A stretch of 41,658 bases of DNA from Anaerotignum sp. (GCA_020024455.1 JAHHTU010000021.1:1-41658), one strand, 5' to 3'. Positions 16,039-24,711 are shown, numbered from the stretch's first letter. The notes: generated from the letters alone by a model not told the origin. Numbers and translations are program-made.

Positions 16039-16065
16039 GACAATCTTATCAAAACATAATACAAT
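16037..16065 (+). promoter_or_regulatory. Promoter of copA
   Basis: Consensus TTGACA (16037-16042), a 17-base spacer and TACAAT (16060-16065), 52 bases before the GTG start. Confidence 0.8.
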
Positions 16066-16117
16066 GCAACTGAACAAAATAGTTTTCTGCAACTAACTTT
16101 TTAGGAGGTGTCATATC

Positions 16118-18667
16118 GTGAAACAGAAATTTGACGTGACAGGCATGACTTGTTCGGCTTGCTCTGCACACGTAGAAAAAAGCGTGAAACAGTTACAGGG
16201 TATCGAAAACGTCAATGTCAACTTATTACAAAACAGTATGGTGGTAGAATACGACGAGAATGCATTGCAAACAGACGAAATCATACAGGCAGTGCAAAAA
16301 GGTGGCTATGGTGCGTCTGTGCATGGACAGACCACAACCGCAGAACCATCTCGCAATGTTGCCGCAGAAGAAATGAAACACATGAAAAAAAGATTGATTG
16401 CCTCTTTTTGTTTTTTAATTCCGTTGTTTTACATTTCTATGGGGCATATGATGGGTGCACCGTTGCCATCATTTTTGCTGGGCAATGAAAATGTGTTAAT
16501 ATTTGCATTGACACAGTTGTTGTTGACCATTCCCGTTTTGGTGATTAACAAAAAATATTTTGTGGTTGGGTTTCAGTCTTTATGGAACCGTTCCCCAAAC
16601 ATGGACACACTGATTGCCGTAGGCTCCGGTGCATCTGTGGTGTATAGTGTGTTTGCTATTTATGCGATGGCATATCATATGGGGCATGGTGACATTATGG
16701 CAGCACATCATTATGGTATGGAGCTGTATTTTGAATCCGCAGCCATGATTTTGACATTGATTACCGTTGGAAAGTACATGGAAACACGTTCCAAAGGCAA
16801 AACATCGGAAGCCATTTCCAAATTGATGGATTTGGCACCGAAAAAGGCAAGCGTTATCCGAAACGGTGTGGAAACAGAAATTCCGGTGGAACAAGTGCAA
16901 AAAGGCGATATTGTCGTGGTACGTCCCGGACAGAGTATCCCTGTGGACGGTGTCATCGTGGAAGGATTTTCTGCCATTGATGAAAGTGCCATCACAGGGG
17001 AAAGTATCCCTGTGGAAAAACAGGTAGGCGATACCGTCATTGGAGCTACGGTGAACAAAAGCGGATATTTCCAAATGGAAGCGACAAAAGTCGGAAATGA
17101 TACCACATTGTCACAAATCATTGCATTGGTGGAAGAAGCGGGTGCGTCCAAAGCACCGATTGCCAAACTGGCAGATAAAGTCAGTGGTGTGTTTGTGCCT
17201 GTGGTGATGGGGATTGCTCTGATTGCAATGCTGGCATGGTTATTCATTGGGAAAGAACCGTTTTCCTTTGCATTATCCATCGGCATTGCCGTGCTTGTCA
17301 TCTCCTGCCCTTGTGCTTTGGGCTTGGCAACACCCACTGCTATCATGGTGGGAACAGGCAAAGGGGCAGAATACGGTATCTTGGTGAAATCTGCCGAAAG
17401 TTTGGAAATTGCACATCAAATTGATGCTGTGGTTTTAGACAAAACAGGTACTTTGACACAAGGAAAACCCGTTGTGACAGATGTCGTGCTGGCAAAAGGC
17501 ATTTTGCGAAACAGATTGCTCAAACAAGCGGCGGCTGTGGAAGCATTATCCGAACACCCACTGGCAGATGCTGTGGTACAATATGCAAAGGAAAAAGAAA
17601 TTGCATATGAAAAAGCCGAAAATTTACAGGCAACCGCAGGACAAGGAGTTGCAGCCGATGTCAATGGCAAACGTATTTTAGCAGGTAATTTGAAAATGAT
17701 GCAGGAAAACAACATTCCTGTCCATGATTTGGAACAAACAGCCATACAGTTGGCAAACGAAGGCAAAACACCATTGTTTTTTGCAGAAGATAATCAACTG
17801 TTGGGTGTGATGGCATTGGCAGATACATTGAAACCCACAAGCAAACAAGCGGTAGATGCATTCCATCAGATGGGGATTGATGTGGTCATGTTAACGGGGG
17901 ATAACCGCCGTACTGCACAAGCCATTGCAGATGAATTGCAAATACAAGTCATTGCAGAAGTGTTGCCGCAGGATAAAGAACAAGAAGTCCGTCGTTTACA
18001 GGAAAGCGGTAAAAAAGTGGCAATGATTGGTGACGGCATCAACGATGCCCCTGCACTGATGCGTGCAGATGTTGGTGTGGCAATCGGTGCAGGCACAGAT
18101 GTTGCTATGGAGTCCGCAGACATTGTATTGATGAAAAGCGATTTGCAAGATGCAGTTACAGCCATTGAGTTGAGCCATGCAACCATTCGCAATATCAAAC
18201 AAAATCTGTTTTGGGCATTTTTCTATAATGTATGCGGTATTCCGTTGGCAGCAGGGGTATTCTTCCCTGTATTGGGCTGGAAATTGAACCCTATGTTTGC
18301 TGCGGCGGCTATGAGTTTCAGTTCTGCTTTTGTGGTGGGGAATGCATTGCGATTAAAATTATTCCAACCCAAATTGGCAAAAGCAAAAACAACTGATACA
18401 ACAACCATCACAACCAAAACAACAAATCAACAGACACATGAGGAGGAAACAAACATGAAAAAAGTATTGAAAATTGAAGGTATGATGTGCGGACATTGCA
18501 CAGGCAGAGTGGAAAAAGCATTGAACGATATGGACGGCGTGCAAGCTGTGGTAAGTTTAGATGACAAATCCGCAACTGTGACATTGTCCAAAGAATTGAG
18601 CGATGAAGCATTGGTGCAGGCAGTTACCGATGCAGGATATGAAGTTGTGGATATTGAAACAAAATAA
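16118..18667 (+). CDS. copA: Copper-exporting P1B-type ATPase with C-terminal CopZ-like domain
   Basis: An 849-residue Cu(I) pump. Order: N-terminal HMA domain (GMTCSAC, C12 and C15), membrane helices, actuator with TGES, CPC motif C397-P398-C399, phosphorylated D441 in DKTGTLT, GDGINDAP, then YN and MSFSS in the last helices, the Cu(I) signature. After the last helix comes a Thr-rich linker (about 757-779) and a second HMA domain (780-849, GMMCGHC) equal in size to free CopZ chaperone. The start is GTG with TTAGGAGG 9 bases upstream. Inside the linker a strong ribosome-binding site precedes an in-frame ATG at 18455. No CsoR or CopY gene is adjacent. Confidence 0.95.
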   Translation: MKQKFDVTGMTCSACSAHVEKSVKQLQGIENVNVNLLQNSMVVEYDENALQTDEIIQAVQKGGYGASVHGQTTTAEPSRNVAAEEMKHMKKRLIASFCFLIPLFYISMGHMMGAPLPSFLLGNENVLIFALTQLLLTIPVLVINKKYFVVGFQSLWNRSPNMDTLIAVGSGASVVYSVFAIYAMAYHMGHGDIMAAHHYGMELYFESAAMILTLITVGKYMETRSKGKTSEAISKLMDLAPKKASVIRNGVETEIPVEQVQKGDIVVVRPGQSIPVDGVIVEGFSAIDESAITGESIPVEKQVGDTVIGATVNKSGYFQMEATKVGNDTTLSQIIALVEEAGASKAPIAKLADKVSGVFVPVVMGIALIAMLAWLFIGKEPFSFALSIGIAVLVISCPCALGLATPTAIMVGTGKGAEYGILVKSAESLEIAHQIDAVVLDKTGTLTQGKPVVTDVVLAKGILRNRLLKQAAAVEALSEHPLADAVVQYAKEKEIAYEKAENLQATAGQGVAADVNGKRILAGNLKMMQENNIPVHDLEQTAIQLANEGKTPLFFAEDNQLLGVMALADTLKPTSKQAVDAFHQMGIDVVMLTGDNRRTAQAIADELQIQVIAEVLPQDKEQEVRRLQESGKKVAMIGDGINDAPALMRADVGVAIGAGTDVAMESADIVLMKSDLQDAVTAIELSHATIRNIKQNLFWAFFYNVCGIPLAAGVFFPVLGWKLNPMFAAAAMSFSSAFVVGNALRLKLFQPKLAKAKTTDTTTITTKTTNQQTHEEETNMKKVLKIEGMMCGHCTGRVEKALNDMDGVQAVVSLDDKSATVTLSKELSDEALVQAVTDAGYEVVDIETK
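18440..18457 (+). promoter_or_regulatory. Internal ribosome-binding site and ATG for a free CopZ-like chaperone
   Basis: GAGGAGGA (18440-18447) and 7 further bases precede ATG 18455, in frame with copA. Translation here would give a 70-residue protein beginning MKKVLKIEGMMCGHC, like a stand-alone CopZ. Confidence 0.6.
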
Positions 18668-18679
18668 GACATACAAAAT

Positions 18680-18710
18680 GCCTCTAAACCGTGGTTTAGA
18701 GGCGTTTGTT
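18680..18710 (+). terminator. Terminator after copA
   Basis: GCCTCTAAACC pairs perfectly with GGTTTAGAGGC. The T tract is imperfect (GTTTGTT). It lies between convergent copA and dusB and may act on both. Confidence 0.7.
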
Positions 18711-18716
18711 CTGTAA

Positions 18717-19682
18717 TTAGGTATGTTGTTGCAAGTAGTCTGTCAAAAGGGTTTCCATTTCTTCGTAACTGTTCAAGGTGTTCATTTTGCCACGTAATGC
18801 AGATGCACCGGAAAGCCCTTTCATATACCAAGCCATATGTTTTCGCATTTCTCTGACACCGATGTATTCCCCTTTGTAATCAATGAGCATACGTGCATGA
18901 CGCAATGCTTTTTCCACCTTTTCTGTGGCACTTGGTTCAGGCAATATTTCCCCTGTTTTCAAATACTGTAAAATACGTTGGAATATCCAAGGATTGCCTT
19001 GTGCCCCCCTGCCAACCATAATCGCATCACAGCCTGTGGCATCAAACAATGCTTTGGCATCTTGGGGTGTGAACACATCACCATTGCCAATGACGGGTAT
19101 GGAAACGCTTTCTTTGATTTGGCGTATGATGTCCCAATCTGCTTTTCCGCTATAATACTGTTCTCTGGTGCGTCCATGAATGGCAACCGCAGCAGCTCCG
19201 TTTGCCTCGGCAATTTTTGCAATTTCCACAGCATTGATATGTGCATCGTCAAAGCCTTTGCGAAATTTCACCGTAACGGGTTTGCTTTGGCTTTCGACAA
19301 GCGATTTTACAATTTCACCAACCAAAGCCGGTGTTTTTGTGATGGCACTGCCTTCCCCGTTTTTGACAATTTTGGGGGCAGGACAGCCCATATTGACATC
19401 AATGATGTCAAAGGGATATGCTTCTATTTTTTTGCCCATTTCTCCCAATATTTTTGGGTCTGAACCAAATAACTGTATGGCAGTGGGGCGTTCTGCCTGT
19501 TCCACCTGCAACAGCTCGGTTGTGTTTTTGTTATCATATAAAATACCTTTGGCACTGACCATTTCAGAATATACCAAACCACAGCCCATTTCTTTGCAAA
19601 GCAGACGAAACGGTAAATCCGTTACGCCTGCCATAGGTGCTAGAAAAATGGGATTGTCTAATGTTACATGACCAATCTGCAT
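18717..19682 (-). CDS. dusB: tRNA-dihydrouridine synthase (DusB type)
   Basis: A 321-residue FMN enzyme that reduces uridine to dihydrouridine in the tRNA D-loop. The TIM barrel opens with IFLAPMAGVTDLPFRLLCKE. The catalytic Cys lies in VNMGCPAPK, followed by VTVKFRKGF, AVAIHGRTREQ, VIGNGDVFTPQDA and MVGRGAQGNPW, and the short helical C-terminal domain is present. The open frame extends much further upstream, but GGGAGGA sits just before ATG 19682, where family members start. It is monocistronic as far as can be seen. Confidence 0.95.
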   Translation of the reverse strand: MQIGHVTLDNPIFLAPMAGVTDLPFRLLCKEMGCGLVYSEMVSAKGILYDNKNTTELLQVEQAERPTAIQLFGSDPKILGEMGKKIEAYPFDIIDVNMGCPAPKIVKNGEGSAITKTPALVGEIVKSLVESQSKPVTVKFRKGFDDAHINAVEIAKIAEANGAAAVAIHGRTREQYYSGKADWDIIRQIKESVSIPVIGNGDVFTPQDAKALFDATGCDAIMVGRGAQGNPWIFQRILQYLKTGEILPEPSATEKVEKALRHARMLIDYKGEYIGVREMRKHMAWYMKGLSGASALRGKMNTLNSYEEMETLLTDYLQQHT

Positions 19683-19704
19683 TGTTGTTCCTCCCATTCT
19701 GATG

Positions 19705-19721
19705 GTATCAAAAATTGATAC
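19705..19721. repeat. Inverted repeat upstream of dusB
   Basis: GTATCAA-AAA-TTGATAC has 7-base arms. A further GTATCA half-site lies at 19733-19738. It lies in the dusB leader and is a possible operator. Confidence 0.4.
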
Positions 19722-19791
19722 ATGAATTTGTTGTATCATATCAAAGGTTGGGAAAATAGGCAAGTTTTTTTCAAAATATCTGTCGCAGAAA

Positions 19792-19821
19792 TTGTATAAA
19801 ACATACATTTTATGGTATGAT
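19792..19821 (+). promoter_or_regulatory. Promoter of the DUF4272 gene
   Basis: TTGTAT (19792-19797), an 18-base spacer and TATGAT (19816-19821) preceded by TGG, an extended -10. Confidence 0.6.
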
Positions 19822-19844
19822 GAAAACAGAAAGGAAGATGATAT

Positions 19845-21062
19845 ATGGGATTGTTTCGTAAAAAGAAAAAAGAACAGGAAAATCATGAAAACGATGTGAT
19901 ATTGACATTATATGCTTGTCGCAAAGATGGCAGTGTTGTCAGAGCGTTTGCAGAAGAATTGTTTACCAATGTCTGCAAAGAGATAAAACCATTGGCAGAA
20001 AAAGATTTTTGTTTGATACTGCAAGATGACACACAGGTGCAAATGCACGTGATGGATACACAGCCCGAAGTGACAGAACAGGCAAGGGGTATGGTGCGGT
20101 ATTTTTCGCAGGCACCTTTGGAAAACGAAGAGGTAAAAATGGCAGCATTGCAACAGATTTCTTTGTTTTCCTGTATTGTTGGGATTTCTTTTTCTTTGAA
20201 TGATGACCAAGACCGTACTGCATTTTTGATGCAGACCATATATGCGTTGGCAGAGAAATTGACGGCATTTGTGTTGTATCCGAATATGTATTTATATGAC
20301 GCAGACGGGAAATTATTGATTTCCATAGACGGAAAAACAGATTTTACATCATTTCGGCCACAAGCAAGCGCTACCCTCTTGGAAAAAGAGATACAGCCAA
20401 CTGAGGCAGATACCATACGGATACAAAAAAATATAGAAATATTGAAAGCAAAACATATTCCATATATGGAGCGTTTGCAAGCATCTGTGTATGCACAGGA
20501 ATGTCATGTATGGGACAAAAAGGCAATCATACAACGTTTGGCAGCGACATTTGCCTGTTGTGTGGTGGCAGAAGTGCATAGCTATGATATGGCAGAAGCG
20601 GAGAAAAAGAGCAGAGAAATGCTGACAGAATTGGAAGAAAGATACCAAATCACAGAATTTCTTTCTGAGGAAGAAAAAGCATACATCAAACAACCTTTGC
20701 AGGAACAACACGCAAAATTTGGCTGGCGGTATGAATGTTGTGCCGTATTTTGCTGGGCATTGTCGTTGTTGGACTTGAAAGAACCCACAGAAATTTGTGA
20801 TGCCTCTGAAATCGGCGGCATTTTATGGAACAACGATTTGGAACGTTTGCAAGGCTTGGCAAATTGTCGCAGTGCAGAAGAAATACTGCAAATGCAAGAT
20901 TTGGTATTCCGCTATGATTGGGCGTGTGTAGATGCACGCATACACCAAAAGGAATTGCCACAGCTCAATGGGGAAATCATATATGAATGGCATTATGCAT
21001 TGAACTGGTTGGTGCAGGCAGACGGTATCACCGATTGGGACGATGTGCAACCACACACATGA
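19845..21062 (+). CDS. DUF4272 domain-containing protein
   Basis: A 405-residue protein without signal peptide or membrane segments, with a very basic start (MGLFRKKKKEQ) that could touch the membrane surface. The C-terminal half carries the DUF4272 pattern: a long helical region, then FGWRYECCAVFCWALSLLDL followed by PTEICDASE, and a final WHYALNWL segment. The N-terminal half is not recognised. No catalytic motif is evident and function is unknown. The start has AAAGGAAG. Its stop is only seven bases from the stop of the convergent alkylation-repair gene, with no terminator between. Confidence 0.8.
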   Translation: MGLFRKKKKEQENHENDVILTLYACRKDGSVVRAFAEELFTNVCKEIKPLAEKDFCLILQDDTQVQMHVMDTQPEVTEQARGMVRYFSQAPLENEEVKMAALQQISLFSCIVGISFSLNDDQDRTAFLMQTIYALAEKLTAFVLYPNMYLYDADGKLLISIDGKTDFTSFRPQASATLLEKEIQPTEADTIRIQKNIEILKAKHIPYMERLQASVYAQECHVWDKKAIIQRLAATFACCVVAEVHSYDMAEAEKKSREMLTELEERYQITEFLSEEEKAYIKQPLQEQHAKFGWRYECCAVFCWALSLLDLKEPTEICDASEIGGILWNNDLERLQGLANCRSAEEILQMQDLVFRYDWACVDARIHQKELPQLNGEIIYEWHYALNWLVQADGITDWDDVQPHT

Positions 21063-21069
21063 TAAAGGA

Positions 21070-21780
21070 TTATGTTTTCTTTTGTAACAGAAATGCTTTG
21101 AGTAATGCTTTATCTTCTTTGGAAATCCGATGGGATTCTCTTGCCTTTTGCACAAATTTGTGTAAAACTTCTATGGAAATTGTGGATTGTTCGATGGATA
21201 TTTTGGTTTGCTGTGGAAACTTTGCCCATGCAGTTGCCAAAAGCCATGCTTGTGCCATTTGCACATAATAAAAATCGGAACGTATGGCACAGGTGCGTGC
21301 AAGCACTGATGTGATATACCCCTCTTCCAAGTAGTTGGAAAGCATAAGGACAATTCCTGTGCGTATTGCCCAAGGATTTGGGGAGTTTAGGTATGTTGCG
21401 ATGTGTAAAAAGTAATCTGCTTTCTGTGGTGCAGTGGTTTTGGAAACGGAATTGCAAAAGGTGTCGCAAATTGCCCAATTTTCCACCAAATGCTCTGCCA
21501 CATGGTCGCTATGTGGCAAGAAATCGGGATAGGGCAACGTGCAGGCAACCAAAGCATACAACAACCGTTCTTCATGATAGGTTGTGCCGCATATGCTTAA
21601 AAAATCACTTGGATATTGTTTTGCAATCTTTTTGGCAGTTGCTCGTAAAAAAGGAATACGCAAACCAATAGAGGGCAATGCAGATGCCAACAATGTATCG
21701 TTAAATTGTTTATATGCAACATCGGCAGATTGCAGCAAAGATGTCAAAAATAGTTGATATGTTTTTTCGTTCCAATACAT
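21070..21780 (-). CDS. DNA alkylation repair protein (AlkD-like HEAT-repeat family)
   Basis: A 236-residue all-helical protein. The family pattern is clear: GLRIPFLRATAKKIAKQ, then EERLLYALV, NWAICDTFCNSV, PWAIRTGIVLMLSNYL and FYYVQMAQAWLLATAWAKFP. AlkC/AlkD proteins are DNA glycosylases for alkylated purines built from HEAT-like repeats. This branch is a more distant relative common in Firmicutes, and activity is inferred. ATG 21780 follows AAAGGAGG with ten bases between (a GTG also directly precedes it). The longer frame to 21831 lacks a ribosome-binding site. Confidence 0.85.
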   Translation of the reverse strand: MYWNEKTYQLFLTSLLQSADVAYKQFNDTLLASALPSIGLRIPFLRATAKKIAKQYPSDFLSICGTTYHEERLLYALVACTLPYPDFLPHSDHVAEHLVENWAICDTFCNSVSKTTAPQKADYFLHIATYLNSPNPWAIRTGIVLMLSNYLEEGYITSVLARTCAIRSDFYYVQMAQAWLLATAWAKFPQQTKISIEQSTISIEVLHKFVQKARESHRISKEDKALLKAFLLQKKT

Positions 21781-21906
21781 CACTAAAAACCTCCTTTTTT
21801 TGATGATAAAAAATCGGAACAAAAAAGTCAATCAAAACAGAAACCAAAAGCAAAACATTTTCAAAACTGTAAATATATAACAACAATATTGTCATATAGG
21901 GTGTAC

Positions 21907-21935
21907 TTGAAAAGCAAAGAATGGTATGATACTAT
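21907..21935 (+). promoter_or_regulatory. Promoter region of the DtxR/MntR-type regulator
   Basis: TTGAAA (21907-21912), a 17-base spacer and TACTAT (21930-21935). Alternatively an extended -10 TGGTATGAT lies at 21922-21930. Confidence 0.5.
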
Positions 21936-21978
21936 ATACAATAAGAAGTATTTACAAAAGCCAAAGGGGACTGGTGTG

Positions 21979-22362
21979 ATGAAAATAAGAGAATCTATGG
22001 AAAACTATTTAGAAACGATATTGCTATTGCAGAACAAAACGGGATATGTCCGTGCAGTAGATATTGCAACAGAACTGGGGTTTAGTAAACCAAGTGTCAG
22101 TAATGCGATGAAAAAGCTGAAAGCGGAAGGGTATATCAGCGTAGAGGACAAAAGCCGTATTCTGTTAACAGATGCGGGCAGACAGGTTGCAGAGTCTACC
22201 TATGAAAGACATTGTGTGATTGCTGCATCTTTGATGCGTATTGGTGTTTCCAAAGAAACGGCATTGGAAGATGCTTGTCGTATGGAGCATATCATCAGCG
22301 AAGAAACATTTGCCTGTATGAAACAGGAACATCAAAAAGCATTGCAAAATGATGAAAATTAA
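21979..22362 (+). CDS. Metal-dependent transcriptional regulator (DtxR/MntR family)
   Basis: A 127-residue regulator. The N-terminal winged helix reads MENYLETILLL, VDIATELGFSKPSVSNAMKK and LTDAGRQVA. The dimerisation domain has RHCVIAASLMRIGV and DACRMEHIIS, whose Cys, Glu and His match metal ligands of the family. There is no C-terminal SH3-like domain, so the layout is MntR-like and controls Mn or Fe uptake by inference. The frame is open from 21889, but AAGGGG precedes ATG 21979 where homologues start. No metal transporter is adjacent. Confidence 0.88.
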   Translation: MKIRESMENYLETILLLQNKTGYVRAVDIATELGFSKPSVSNAMKKLKAEGYISVEDKSRILLTDAGRQVAESTYERHCVIAASLMRIGVSKETALEDACRMEHIISEETFACMKQEHQKALQNDEN

Positions 22363-22374
22363 AATTGCAAAAAT

Positions 22375-22415
22375 AAAAAAGAGAAATTCTTGATATGTAG
22401 GAATTTCTCTTTTTG
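22375..22415 (+). terminator. Bidirectional terminator between the DtxR-type gene and the deacetylase
   Basis: GAGAAATTC (22381-22389) pairs with GAATTTCTC (22401-22409), with A tract before and T tract after, between convergent stops. Confidence 0.85.
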
Positions 22416-22418
22416 TTA

Positions 22419-23891
22419 TCATTGGAAATAGGAATAGCCATACAATTTTCCAGAAACGGGTGTGACTTGATGGCGATATTGTAACAATTCGGAAACGGTT
22501 ACAATTTGATACCCTTGTTCGATGAGAGATGGTACAAGTTTTTCAACTGCCGCAGCAGTGGTATCATAAATACCATGCATTAAAATAACTTTCCCATTCA
22601 GATTACCTTCTTTTTCAATGGTTTGCAATATGCTTTGTGTGTTTCTGGTTTTCCAGTCCAAAGTATCCACAGACCATGTGACAATGGGAAGTGGCACATT
22701 TTGGGAAACGGTGTTGTTGGTACTGCCATAGGGTGGTCGGAACAACGTTGGCACAACCTCTGCTTTTTGGAATGCGGCATTTACTTTTTTGACATCTTCC
22801 TGTATTTGTTGCGGAGTTAATTTTGCAAAGTCTTTGTGGTCATAAGAATGACTTGCAATTTGATTTCCCAAAGATGCCTCACGCTTGACAACATCGGGAT
22901 AGCGTTCCACACGATAGCCAACATCAAAGAATGTGGCAACGACATTGTGTTTTTCCAAAGTATCCAAAATGGCATTGGTTGCTTTTGGTGCAGGACCATC
23001 ATCAAATGTGAGTGCAACCATGGGTTTTTGGGGGTCAATGACACGAGCGGAATGGTTTGTGGTATCCTGTGTTGTTTCTGCGGGTTTCTCAATTTTTGCA
23101 GGTGTTAATTTTTGTGCGGGTATGATGATGGGGTCTGTCAAAAATGTGCCGTATAACTCGGATTTTGGAATTTCCAAACGAATGGCACCAAAGTTTTCGG
23201 GCAATATTTCATATTTATTGATATAAAAGATAACACTGTCTTTTGTGAGTGCAAAGCGTTGGTAAATTTCACTTTCAGGTGCCAAAACACTACGATAATC
23301 CCCAAATAATGCAGGTGCATATGATTCATTTTGTTCAAAATATTTGATGGCATATGCAGAGGCTTTTTCTCTGTATGTATCACGGAAAATGTCGGCACTG
23401 GTGATGGCAGTTCCGTTTTCGCTGTCAAAAGAGATGGTCTGCCATGTAGCAGGGATTGCGTGTTGATTGCGTGCCTGTTCTGTCTTTTGGAATGCTATGG
23501 TTGCAATCCCGTCCAAATTGACATGGGACTCATATCCAACAAACAAAGCCGCTGTTTCTTTGTGTGCTGTTTTTTTCTGGGAAACTTCTTTTGCCAATGA
23601 TGAATATTTTTTTTCAAAATCTGATTTGATTTGTGTCATTGTTTGTGTAATGCGTTCGTTTGCAATGTTTTGTGGCACTTGCGGATATTGTAATGCATAC
23701 GAAAAAGGTGTATGATATACAATATTTGTGCTTGGTGTGCCATATGTTTGGTTGGGTGCAAATGTTTCAAAGTATGCAGTACTGCTTTTTTGAAATGTAT
23801 CTGCTTTATTTTGTTGGAATGTGGCATAAGCAACACTGCTGGTGCCAAATACAGCAAGTATTGCAATGATACAGGCGATGTATTTTTTCAT
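22419..23891 (-). CDS. PdaC-like polysaccharide deacetylase (DUF4163/DUF3298 plus NodB domain)
   Basis: A 490-residue exported protein. Residues 1-23 are a signal peptide or anchor. About 45-250 resemble the DUF4163 and DUF3298 modules of Bacillus PdaC. About 285-470 are a NodB deacetylase: TFDDGPAP, ASHSYDH (metal His pair), FRPPYGSTN, VTWSVDTLDW and VILMHGIYDTT. All catalytic residues expected for a metal-dependent N-deacetylase are present. It likely deacetylates peptidoglycan, lowering lysozyme sensitivity. ATG 23891 is five bases after the stop of the upstream EFR1 gene, and its AAGGAG is inside that gene's last codons, so translation is coupled. Confidence 0.9.
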   Translation of the reverse strand: MKKYIACIIAILAVFGTSSVAYATFQQNKADTFQKSSTAYFETFAPNQTYGTPSTNIVYHTPFSYALQYPQVPQNIANERITQTMTQIKSDFEKKYSSLAKEVSQKKTAHKETAALFVGYESHVNLDGIATIAFQKTEQARNQHAIPATWQTISFDSENGTAITSADIFRDTYREKASAYAIKYFEQNESYAPALFGDYRSVLAPESEIYQRFALTKDSVIFYINKYEILPENFGAIRLEIPKSELYGTFLTDPIIIPAQKLTPAKIEKPAETTQDTTNHSARVIDPQKPMVALTFDDGPAPKATNAILDTLEKHNVVATFFDVGYRVERYPDVVKREASLGNQIASHSYDHKDFAKLTPQQIQEDVKKVNAAFQKAEVVPTLFRPPYGSTNNTVSQNVPLPIVTWSVDTLDWKTRNTQSILQTIEKEGNLNGKVILMHGIYDTTAAAVEKLVPSLIEQGYQIVTVSELLQYRHQVTPVSGKLYGYSYFQ

Positions 23892-23896
23892 GATAA

Positions 23897-24676
23897 TCAC
23901 TCCTTGTGTGTTTGATAAATGGGGTGCAAATAACGACCATTTTTGATGGTTGTTTTGCCATATTGTATGGCAGATTTCGGACAGTGTTGCAAACAAGCCA
24001 TGCACATATGACAATGCGGTTTCGTCCAAACAGGCTTGCCATGACGCAGTGTGATACAATGTGCTGTACATACCTTTTTGCAGATGCCGCAACCGATACA
24101 ATCCTTTGTTGCATAAAAAGATTTTGTTTTTGTTGCCAGACGTACAAACAATGGGTTTACCATATAACTGAGCAAATGGCTGTATTTTCCTTTTTTGACA
24201 CGATAGAATCTGCGGCGTTCTAACAAAACGGAACGAACAATCAAATCGGTGATATGTTCTGCATAATCCAGCATACGTTTTTGCTCCTGCAAAGTGGGTG
24301 CTTTGAACAATATGGCGTAATTGTCAGGCATCACAACAGAAAAACCACTGTCCAATGTCAGTCCGCTTGCTTGTAAATCGCTTGCAAAAATCCGCATGGT
24401 TTCTCCCGCAGATTGCCCACAGGTACAGACTGCGTAAGTATATACCTGTTTATGATGATGCAGCTGCAAAGACTGTATAAATTGTCGTACAATTTTTGGG
24501 GCTGCCCATGCATACACAGGAAATACAAAACCAAGTTTTTCATTTGGTTGTAAGGTATAAGTAAATTGTTTATGATACATGGCATCAGCAATGTTGACCA
24601 ATGTATCATGGGTTGCATCAGCAATTTTTTTTGCAGTGGCATAAGAATTTCCGCTGCCGGAAAAATAGAAAATCAT
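23897..24676 (-). CDS. EFR1-type flavodoxin-ferredoxin fusion protein
   Basis: A 259-residue cytoplasmic redox protein. Residues 1-150 are flavodoxin-like with FMN phosphate loop FSGSGNSYATAKK and FVFPVYAWAAPK. The C-terminal 60 residues hold two [4Fe-4S] motifs, CIGCGICKKVC and CHMCMACLQHCP. EFR1 family proteins are common in anaerobic Clostridia and presumably shuttle electrons, with unknown partner. ATG 24676 has AGGAGG seven bases upstream and is preferred to TTG 24682. It is first in a two-gene operon with the PdaC-like gene. Confidence 0.9.
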   Translation of the reverse strand: MIFYFSGSGNSYATAKKIADATHDTLVNIADAMYHKQFTYTLQPNEKLGFVFPVYAWAAPKIVRQFIQSLQLHHHKQVYTYAVCTCGQSAGETMRIFASDLQASGLTLDSGFSVVMPDNYAILFKAPTLQEQKRMLDYAEHITDLIVRSVLLERRRFYRVKKGKYSHLLSYMVNPLFVRLATKTKSFYATKDCIGCGICKKVCTAHCITLRHGKPVWTKPHCHMCMACLQHCPKSAIQYGKTTIKNGRYLHPIYQTHKE

Positions 24677-24711
24677 GGGCAAACCTCCTGTGTATTTTCA
24701 TAGATACAAGT

